Position numbers and translations under genes: made by a program. The notes beneath the pieces were generated by a model that was not told the origin of the DNA, did no database searches, and worked only from the letters and a program-made list of their open reading frames with translations. DNA of 11,628 bases from assembly GCA_946540675.1 (NCBI GenBank), contig CAMNIW010000022.1, forward strand, positions 1-11,628. The letters are read 5' to 3'. Shown piece by piece: positions 7,001 to 11,628 of the stretch (position 1 is its first letter; the number at the start of each line of letters is the position of its first letter). The stretch is from an uncultured Clostridia bacterium (lineage in GTDB: Bacteria; Bacillota; Clostridia; Christensenellales; Borkfalkiaceae).

Positions 7001-9058
7001 AAACCCAAGGATATAACCGGTTTGTTCTACGGATTGACGGGAACGGCTTCCTTCGTAAACGTTTCCTTCATCAACGCAAGGGTCGCCAAGAACTGCGGAT
7101 TTATAACGCCTATCAACAACGGTCTTATAAAGAACGTGTTTATACAGTTCGACGCGGTAGGTAAAGAAGGCGAAAGAACGACCAGCGTTTCGTGGCTCGG
7201 CAGAGAATCCGCGTTCCAGGTCATCGCGGGCACTACGGGTACCGACAGTACCGCAAGGATAATCAGCTGCGTGATCGACGTTTCGGCCACGGATATGGAC
7301 GAAGATAAAAACGACCACACCGGTTATTACGGTCAAGGCGCGCCGTTCGCTTCGGTCGGCGGTACCGGCGACGGTAAAATACAATACAAAGGCGTATATA
7401 TCGTTTTCGGCAAAAACTTTGCCGAGTATGCGGTAGAGATTGGCTCTTATAAGAAAGGCTTCGTCGACGTTCCGGCGTCCAACGTTTACGGCTCGTTCGA
7501 AAGTTACGGCGATATGCTCGCGGACGCGGCGGCTTCCGCCGAGATAGCGACCTGGGACGTAGACGGCTTCTGGCAGTCCGAAGAAGGCTGGCTTATTCCG
7601 CAAAGAGCGCTTAACGCGCTTAAAGCCGCGGAAGTAAGTATTACGGCGTCCGTTGAAGAAGTTTTGCCCGGCGGAACGTTTACGATAACCGTTTCTCCGT
7701 GTACGACCGTGAGCGCAGACAGCGATAAAGTGACGATAAACGGCAATACCGTTTCCGTCGCTGCCGATATAGAAGAATCGTCGATAACTCTCACCGCTCG
7801 CTCGGTTTACGGAGAAAGCACCAAGAGCGTGACGGTGGAGATTGACCGCACTTTGTATATAACGCTTGAAGAAAAACAGGATCTGGATCTCGATCTCACC
7901 GTAGACGAAAGTCAGGTAACGGTCGTCGACGTCAACAATAAAAAGGTGCCTTTCGAAGCGTTGAGCGCGGGAAGCAACCGCACTATGCGGATAGACCTTT
8001 CGGGATCGGATAAGACCTTCGACGAACTCGTTTCGGTACATATAGGTGAAGACGACCTGACTTCGGCGTTTACGCTTTCGGACGGAGATAAACTCTCCGT
8101 TTCCGATCCGTCGCACTTGTTCTATCAATTCGGCGAAAAGACGCTCACGGTAAAACTCAGATCGGAAGGTTCGGATTATATTCTCGAAGTTCCCGTCGTT
8201 ATGATAAGTAAAGTTCTGTCCGACAAAGGCGAGTTCGACGATATGCTGAGATTTGTGGCCGCCGCGCTCGGCGACAAGAACGACGAAGGGTACAACGTCA
8301 ACCACAAAGGATATTTTGTTCTCGATAGTGATATAACGTACAACGGTCCGATATACAGAATGTTGACCGCGAGCGGAGCAAACAAGGCCATTGGCTCGAA
8401 ATGGACTACGATAGGCGACTACGGCTTTATCGGCACTATCGACGGACGCGGACACACCGTATCCAAGATAACCGCGGCAAACCACGTTTCGGGCACAGAC
8501 GGGCTCGGCGCGCAGGTGCACGGAATATTCGGTCTTATAAATCAAAACGGCGTTATTAAGAATATTTCGTTTACGGACATAACTCTGTATAACGGCGTTC
8601 CGTTCCTTTCGAGAGTGTGCTTCGGAACGGTTGAAAACGTCTATTTCGGTTTCAGCACCGTCAACGTCGGAAACGCCAACGCTTCGGTTATCAGCGGCTT
8701 TGAAAACATCGGCTACGATATGTACAGAGCGGGCGAGATCAAGTCAGTAGTATTCGACTTCACGGGAACCACGTTTAATTTCCTTAACAGGACGCCCGAA
8801 AGTTGGTTCTCCGTGTTCGGCACGATGCTTAAAAACAGAGTCGCTGACGGCGCGTACGTTATAGGCTGGGACGGAACGGAAAAGAGCGGCGGAAACGAAC
8901 ACGCGGTCATAAGTCGCGTTGACGCTCTTGAAGGCAACGTGTACGGCGCGTTTGATACGGTAGCCGATCTAAAAGCGAATACCGCCGCCGCGGCGGTCGT
9001 AGCCGAGTGGGATACCGACTTCTGGGATCTGACGACTCTCAAACCCAAAAACCTGTAA
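4079..9058 (+). CDS. Giant lipoprotein with Big_2-like domains and three GLUG-like beta-helix modules
   Basis: A 1659-residue secreted lipoprotein. The signal is MRTRK, a hydrophobic core, then lipobox LFAGC with C25 lipidated, followed by a KKKPEPPKPP tether. Residues about 40-112 form a Big_2-type Ig domain (ITWTSDKPAVATVNGDGVV then VTVTP). Two further Ig-like domains span about 115-215 and 245-310. Three diverged long modules follow, each with a beta-rich lead-in and a predicted right-handed beta-helix (about 402-665, 878-1176 and 1373-1659). Each carries a GY(Y/F)VL..DI.YNG motif (near W429, W906 and K1410), a DG+..hxI.G-like turn, an (I/V)+NV(F/Y) rung and a closing W(D)xxFW motif. Ig-like linkers lie at about 675-770 and 1185-1262. 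The pattern resembles GLUG-containing surface proteins. No catalytic residues were recognised, so a binding, adhesin or scaffold role is inferred. The last module ends at the stop codon with no further anchor. A terminator follows directly. Confidence 0.8.
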   Translation: MRTRKTALFIVSIIAVFAFGLFAGCKKKPEPPKPPEVKSEITLRSSLSVEEFKSELLTPVITGTESEITWTSDKPAVATVNGDGVVYGVRHGNAKITATMGESSSTCEVTVTPTALEHTVTLSDSSLLLVKGDSQEVTASVKFDGATLDDGEHNISYEWTTKDPAVAAVVTSGGKATFTATDTGVAEYTVTARVRGYEASKKLTVKVIAADVAIQLTGEDLQQTAGAYETFLKLADWDKTEAAIGDVKIYVNGEFAENAAVSSWTADDDSIAKVENSVIKSVGAGVTEIRGSVEYDGETYPVVIRVNVSRSEKALEDVYTLEREKDDGIDLPTEISATNVETVVVNGNVVLYSKADNVGSVAGNKVTFGEGTLPSNSVNMGEDRDITITTDKVVYSLKTNLYTLILKDKADLDSLGAIAKASHTQQDRWDGYYVLGNDIAYNGAYTSFITYSILNPIKTGSSWSDSAASGFCGVIDGKNHKIEGLEIADNSGGLLGVGHNDCVLKNIIFTKAVLSGNGGYITSAGGGTFENVFIQVDSITSGNDASNPAGFISAKETGSFLTIRSVIVEIRDETINKPHVYGVCRLKPGFGLYRGVYSIGVGRNANPYVANYSAPAEPVSDKQGDYVDYKSLLAAVNSGEVSFVSWDDSFWHVFENGLAVPEKLFGEGEYSFDYPYQLTPSAGEVYAGETFTVTTNIPKIFSDIAVDSVSAGYGVTVDAYTVSTPATDENTMSGYDVTLTLGCVFTDTKAISSVRVKANVLIVVEDRKDVTLDLDVSGGSLVDVGGKKKYTGTLVSGSGAETEIDLGSDYSSYDFGTVKTFSINGVSKPADGLGFSITGSVITLDAVAMASAKGECSLELVCENGAGTTYRIRIPLFVVTKVIDSKQEFDAFRDTAHIIGGGGANWDGYFVLGGDIDYNGEIVGAADTGSIKMFYDYDTIAPKNNYDATYLGFKGTFDGKGYVIKGLSVVNATGKPKDITGLFYGLTGTASFVNVSFINARVAKNCGFITPINNGLIKNVFIQFDAVGKEGERTTSVSWLGRESAFQVIAGTTGTDSTARIISCVIDVSATDMDEDKNDHTGYYGQGAPFASVGGTGDGKIQYKGVYIVFGKNFAEYAVEIGSYKKGFVDVPASNVYGSFESYGDMLADAAASAEIATWDVDGFWQSEEGWLIPQRALNALKAAEVSITASVEEVLPGGTFTITVSPCTTVSADSDKVTINGNTVSVAADIEESSITLTARSVYGESTKSVTVEIDRTLYITLEEKQDLDLDLTVDESQVTVVDVNNKKVPFEALSAGSNRTMRIDLSGSDKTFDELVSVHIGEDDLTSAFTLSDGDKLSVSDPSHLFYQFGEKTLTVKLRSEGSDYILEVPVVMISKVLSDKGEFDDMLRFVAAALGDKNDEGYNVNHKGYFVLDSDITYNGPIYRMLTASGANKAIGSKWTTIGDYGFIGTIDGRGHTVSKITAANHVSGTDGLGAQVHGIFGLINQNGVIKNISFTDITLYNGVPFLSRVCFGTVENVYFGFSTVNVGNANASVISGFENIGYDMYRAGEIKSVVFDFTGTTFNFLNRTPESWFSVFGTMLKNRVADGAYVIGWDGTEKSGGNEHAVISRVDALEGNVYGAFDTVADLKANTAAAAVVAEWDTDFWDLTTLKPKNL
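5282..6073 (+). repeat. Internal protein repeat, beta-helix module copy 1 (residues about 402-665)
   Basis: First of three homologous modules in the giant lipoprotein. Landmarks in order are KDKADLDSLG, WDGYYVLGNDIAYNG (W429-G443), DGKNHKIEGL, FENVFIQVD, VYSIGVG, and a closing SWDDSFWHVFENGL. It shares an exact 14-base stretch, TTGGGACGGATATT, with copy 2 (bases 5362-5375 and 6793-6806). Otherwise the copies have diverged strongly at DNA level, indicating an old duplication. Confidence 0.7.
6710..7606 (+). repeat. Internal protein repeat, beta-helix module copy 2 (residues about 878-1176)
   Basis: Second module. Landmarks are KVIDSKQEFDAF, WDGYFVLGGDIDYNG (W906-G920), FKGTFDGKGYVIKGL, IKNVFIQFD, VYIVFGKN, VYGSFESYGDMLAD and a closing TWDVDGFW...GWLIP. 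The offset from copy 1 is about 477 residues, measured at the shared tryptophan. Confidence 0.7.
8195..9055 (+). repeat. Internal protein repeat, beta-helix module copy 3 (residues about 1373-1659)
   Basis: Third module, running to the C-terminus. Landmarks are KVLSDKGEFDDM, HKGYFVLDSDITYNG (H1409-G1423), FIGTIDGRGHTVSKI, GIFGLINQNGVIKN, VENVYFGFS, VYGAFDTVADL and EWDTDFWDL. The shared motif is about 504 residues after that of copy 2. It lacks the WDG of copies 1 and 2 (HKG instead). Confidence 0.7.
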
Positions 9059-9069
9059 TAAGCGGAGAT

Positions 9070-9105
9070 ATTTTCCCCGTCCGTTCAAAGGGCGGGGAAA
9101 ATTTT
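9070..9105 (+). terminator. Intrinsic terminator closing the three-gene run
   Basis: Left arm ATTTTCCCCGTCC (9070-9082) pairs with right arm GGGCGGGGAAAAT (9090-9102) over 13 positions with a single G-U pair. The loop is seven bases, GTTCAAA. The right arm runs into a short T tract ending at 9105. It sits 12 bases after the giant lipoprotein stop. The A/T outer part of the stem means it may also work weakly in the other direction, though no gene converges on it here. Confidence 0.85.
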
Positions 9106-9164
9106 CACAAAAAACCGATAATGCCCGAAAATTTTTGATTATTGCGCGGTAAGCGTAACACACC

Positions 9165-9194
9165 TTATCAATAGTTTTTTTAAGCGGCGATAAT
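9165..9194 (+). promoter_or_regulatory. Possible sigma-A-type promoter for the GH78-like gene
   Basis: TTATCA (9165-9170, four of six matches to TTGACA) is followed after 18 bases by GATAAT (9189-9194, five of six to TATAAT). Transcription would begin near 9201, giving a leader of about 25 bases to the ATG at 9226. The position fits a new transcription unit after the terminator, but the -35 element is weak and the match was made by eye. Confidence 0.3.
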
Positions 9195-9225
9195 GCGGTC
9201 AATGCTATGTTTATGGATTAAGAAT

Positions 9226-11535
9226 ATGGAAAAAAGAGAATTTTACAAAAAAATAAACTATCCGACGGACGTCAGGAAGCAAAAGAACGCCGTCGGGGCG
9301 CTTTCGCTTGTCGGAAAAGACGGAGAACTCACCCTTTCGTCAGGCGGTTTCGTCGTGTTCGATATGGGCGCGGAGTCGGTAGGCGGATATCCCGTTTTTC
9401 AGGTAAAAGCCTTTAAGGGAAATCCGAGCGTCCGCGTGTCCTATTCCGACAGAATGTCCGTTTATAATCACGAAGAAACTATGGAAAAGGGCGACTTTAT
9501 CCGCAACAGTTGCGGTTATCTCGGGATAGAACTTCCCGTAATGCCGGCAAATCCAGACAGGTTTGAAAATTACAGGATCGCAAGAACGGGGATATATTCG
9601 TATCCGCTCGTACAGGGTCAGCAAAGGTTTATATACGTAGGACTCCCCGCGAGCGAAAACGGCGAAGACTGCGAAGTGACCTTCTCTCGGTTTTATATAT
9701 ACGATAACTCCGCTGAAGTCGTTCCGCAAGGGTATTTTGGTAGCGACGACGAAACTCTCGACAGGCTTTGGCTCGCCTGCGCGAGAACGATCCGTATTGC
9801 GACGATATGTTCTCGGCAGTGGGAAAAGGTCGAAGGAAGGATAGCCCTTCGCAAACTCGCAAAGTCCGGCGAAGGCGCGGTCTATAAGAATACGGACTGC
9901 AAGACCTTGCGTATGGAAGCGGAAGCCGAGATATATTCTAATCCCGCGTTTACGAGCGGAGTCGGATTTCTCGTCTTTTCGGACGGAAAAAAAGGATACA
10001 AACTATCGCTTACGCAGGACGGAGAAGTCGTTTTGCGTTTTGACTCCGTCGTTTTGGAATCGGTAAAGACGCGGTTTAAGGGCGAAAACGAGATAAGAAA
10101 AATCGCGGTCTTTGCAAACGGCAAGGGCATAACCTTTTCGATAGACGGCGAAGTCGTTATGAATCACGTCGGCAAGATACGGACGGGCGGATCGTTCGGG
10201 TTTTTTGAAGAAAAGGAGTGGCGCGCGTCGCTCTTATCGGTAAAAGCCGTGTGCGACGGGAAAAAAGTCGACGGCGCGTTCGAACCGGAAAATTATAATA
10301 TAAAGAGCATAGACTATTTCATTTCGGACGGAGCAAAGAGAGACAGGCTCCCCTGGACGGGGGATCTTTATTGGGCGATAGACGGAGCCGCATATGCGTT
10401 CGGCGCCGATCTCGACCCGAAAAACACTTTCGACGTCCTTGCCCGTCATCAGAACGACAAGGGGTTTATATTCGGTACTTGTTATCCCGAAAACGGCAAA
10501 AAGCCCGACGGGAACGATTACGGGTATTACCAGTCGGACGCGTTTTCGGTATGGTTCGTCATATCTGTTCTTTACTACGCGGAGATAAGCGGCGACAAGT
10601 CCGTAATAAGATATTATCCGACGATGAAAAAGTGTATGGAATACGTCCTTGAATACGTCGATAAAAAAGACGGGCTTTTCTATCAGAGATTCGAGACGAG
10701 CAAGGGGCTTTGGGATCACGAACTCGGCGACGTGGGAAAAAACACTTATACAAATCTTCTCGTTTGCGACGCTTTTTTACGGCTTGCGCCGTTCGCGGAG
10801 CGCGCGGGAGAAAAGAAGTACGCGTCGAAGTGCATAGCGGTCTACAAAAAAATGCGCAGGGCTATATACAGGCACTTGTACGACAAAAAGGCGGGGGGAT
10901 TTATCAAGAAAAAGAATTCTTCCGAACTTTGCGATATGGCAAACCCATACGCTATGGCAAGCGGTTTCGCCACCGTCGGCGCGGCGAAAAAGATAGCCGC
11001 CAAGGCGATGAGCGTCACCAAAGGTTACGGAAAGATGGTTACCCTTATGGTAAGGGGATTATTCGATTACGGGTATCCTGAAATCGCTGAAAAATTGCTT
11101 TTCGGCAAAGTTCCCTATCTCGACGCGGACGGCAAGCAGGTAAGTCAGGTCGACTGGCTGTCCGCAATAGGTGACCCCGATTCGCCCGAAACCGTGTACG
11201 AGTGTATGCATTATCCGCTCGTCGATTCCGGCGACAATCTCAATTGGGGGGATCTTTCGCACCCCGACAGCGTCGTCAACGGGATAATGTCCGCATATAT
11301 TGCCGGGATAAAGAACGTTGGCGAAGGTTTTGACAAAATACTCGTGCGCCCGTGGCTCGGAAGAGCGAAAAGGATACGTTGCGGAGTTCCGACAAAATAC
11401 GGACTTATTGAAATATTTGCGGAAAGGACGGCGGAAGGAACGGTCGTCAGGGTGAGAGTTCCCAAGGGAACGCGGATAAAAACGGGTTTTTCCGAATTGC
11501 CGAAACCGGTAAAATATACGGCGACTTACTATTGA
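9226..11535 (+). CDS. GH78-like (alpha-L-rhamnosidase superfamily) glycoside hydrolase with inserted LamG-like domain
   Basis: A 769-residue protein starting MEKREFYKKINYP, with no signal peptide, so probably cytoplasmic. The ATG at 9193 in the same frame would add 11 residues but overlaps the likely -10 box; 9226 is preferred although its ribosome site is weak. Residues about 25-190 form a beta-sandwich typical of the GH78 N-terminal part (VFDMGAESVGGYPVF). The (alpha/alpha)6 catalytic part carries SDGAKRDRLPWTGD, with D373-R-L-P-W377-T-G-D380, then YQSDAFSVWF, YECMHYP (E659) and LSHPDSVVNG (H679), matching the general-base and histidine regions of GH78. A C-terminal beta-domain follows (ILVRPW...VRVRVPKGT). 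Between C195 and about residue 357 lies an insert resembling a concanavalin/LamG or DUF1080 fold. GH78 enzymes release terminal alpha-L-rhamnose by inversion; the exact substrate here is unproven. The gene stands alone after a terminator. Confidence 0.8.
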   Translation: MEKREFYKKINYPTDVRKQKNAVGALSLVGKDGELTLSSGGFVVFDMGAESVGGYPVFQVKAFKGNPSVRVSYSDRMSVYNHEETMEKGDFIRNSCGYLGIELPVMPANPDRFENYRIARTGIYSYPLVQGQQRFIYVGLPASENGEDCEVTFSRFYIYDNSAEVVPQGYFGSDDETLDRLWLACARTIRIATICSRQWEKVEGRIALRKLAKSGEGAVYKNTDCKTLRMEAEAEIYSNPAFTSGVGFLVFSDGKKGYKLSLTQDGEVVLRFDSVVLESVKTRFKGENEIRKIAVFANGKGITFSIDGEVVMNHVGKIRTGGSFGFFEEKEWRASLLSVKAVCDGKKVDGAFEPENYNIKSIDYFISDGAKRDRLPWTGDLYWAIDGAAYAFGADLDPKNTFDVLARHQNDKGFIFGTCYPENGKKPDGNDYGYYQSDAFSVWFVISVLYYAEISGDKSVIRYYPTMKKCMEYVLEYVDKKDGLFYQRFETSKGLWDHELGDVGKNTYTNLLVCDAFLRLAPFAERAGEKKYASKCIAVYKKMRRAIYRHLYDKKAGGFIKKKNSSELCDMANPYAMASGFATVGAAKKIAAKAMSVTKGYGKMVTLMVRGLFDYGYPEIAEKLLFGKVPYLDADGKQVSQVDWLSAIGDPDSPETVYECMHYPLVDSGDNLNWGDLSHPDSVVNGIMSAYIAGIKNVGEGFDKILVRPWLGRAKRIRCGVPTKYGLIEIFAERTAEGTVVRVRVPKGTRIKTGFSELPKPVKYTATYY

Positions 11536-11551
11536 AAAAGGTAAAACCCGA

Positions 11552-11571
11552 ATAAACGTTTTGGCGTTTAT
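11552..11571 (+). other. Small perfect inverted repeat after the GH78-like gene
   Basis: ATAAACG (11552-11558) and CGTTTAT (11565-11571) are perfect inverted copies around a six-base loop, TTTTGG. The stem is only seven pairs, mostly A-T, and no T tract follows, so it is a poor terminator. It also falls inside the only open + frame here, so it may be coincidental. Confidence 0.3.
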
Positions 11572-11628
11572 CGGCCATGCGGACGGTATGACCGCGAGCA
11601 AAATCGCCTGTAAATCCAAACCGACCCG
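11561..11628 (+). CDS. Possible 5' end of a downstream gene, truncated by the window edge
   Basis: After the GH78-like stop only one + frame stays open to the window end. From the TTG at 11561 it reads LAFIGHADGMTASKIACKS and on, with codons in the style of the neighbouring genes (GCG, GAC, ACC, AGC). The start is unclear: the frame is open from 11513, and candidates are the TTG at 11561, the ATG at 11588 or a non-standard ATT at 11531. None has a good ribosome binding site. The family is not recognised and the piece is too short to assign. It could also be non-coding tail sequence. Confidence 0.25.
   Translation, partial: MAFIGHADGMTASKIACKSKPT

Noticed and set aside
5618..8545. A 975-codon open frame on the - strand inside the giant lipoprotein gene
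   Set aside because: Its codons are in exact register with the sense codons, so its stops correspond to sense TTA, CTA and TCA, which this genome rarely uses. It ends precisely at a sense TTA (5618-5620). The translation is Arg/Tyr/Val-rich with no recognisable domain. It is a codon-bias shadow.
9193..9225. An upstream start for the GH78-like gene at ATG 9193 (or 9202)
   Set aside because: The extra residues MRSMLCLWIKN do not look like a real N-terminus or signal peptide, and the ATG overlaps the likely -10 box. The following MEKREFYKK at 9226 is a natural start. The ribosome site is weak for all three, so some doubt remains.
11552..11571. The inverted repeat ATAAACG...CGTTTAT as a terminator of the GH78-like gene
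   Set aside because: The stem is short and A-T rich with no T tract after it, and it lies in the only open + frame of the tail.
11059..11619. A 186-codon open frame on the - strand across the end of the GH78-like gene
   Set aside because: It is mostly antisense to the conserved C-terminal half of the GH78-like enzyme, starts at a TTG, and has no recognisable domain or clear ribosome binding site.

Overview
The window reads as an uncultured, probably gut-associated anaerobe of the Bacillota (Clostridia-like). This placement is inferred from style, not from a marker gene. The clues are a strong AAGGAGG ribosome binding site, Gram-positive-looking lipoprotein signals with Lys-rich tails after the cysteine, dense one-strand packing, and codon use that favours GCG, TCG, GAC and GGA and largely avoids TTA, CTA and TCA. 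About 97% of the window is coding and every supported gene lies on the + strand. No RNA gene, insertion sequence, CRISPR array or integrase was seen.

Region 1 (1-9058) is a tight three-gene run with gaps of only 13 and 25 bases, so it is probably one operon whose promoter lies upstream of the window. It holds the C-terminal part of a large multi-domain Ig-like surface protein (1-1913), a DUF4838-type lipoprotein resembling carbohydrate-active enzymes (1927-4053), and a giant 1659-residue lipoprotein (4079-9058). The giant lipoprotein has N-terminal Ig-like (Big_2-type) domains followed by three diverged copies of a roughly 480-500 residue module with a predicted GLUG-like beta-helix. The run closes with a clear intrinsic terminator (9070-9105).

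Region 2 (9106-11628) begins with a short AT-rich gap carrying a possible promoter and an exact 9-base direct repeat. It continues with a signal-less GH78-like (alpha-L-rhamnosidase superfamily) enzyme (9226-11535). That enzyme carries an inserted concanavalin/LamG-like domain immediately before its active-site signature. The last roughly 95 bases hold one open + frame that may be the start of a further gene overlapping the GH78 stop, plus a small hairpin.

A reasonable joint reading, by inference, is a glycan-utilisation or glycan-binding locus. The long surface proteins would bind or display, the DUF4838 lipoprotein would act on carbohydrate at the cell surface, and the GH78-like enzyme would cleave imported oligosaccharides in the cytoplasm. 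No transporter or regulator is visible here, so the substrate cannot be named. The most unusual points are the triplicated giant lipoprotein, the domain inserted in the GH78 enzyme, and a nine-G tract sitting at the ribosome binding site of the DUF4838 gene.
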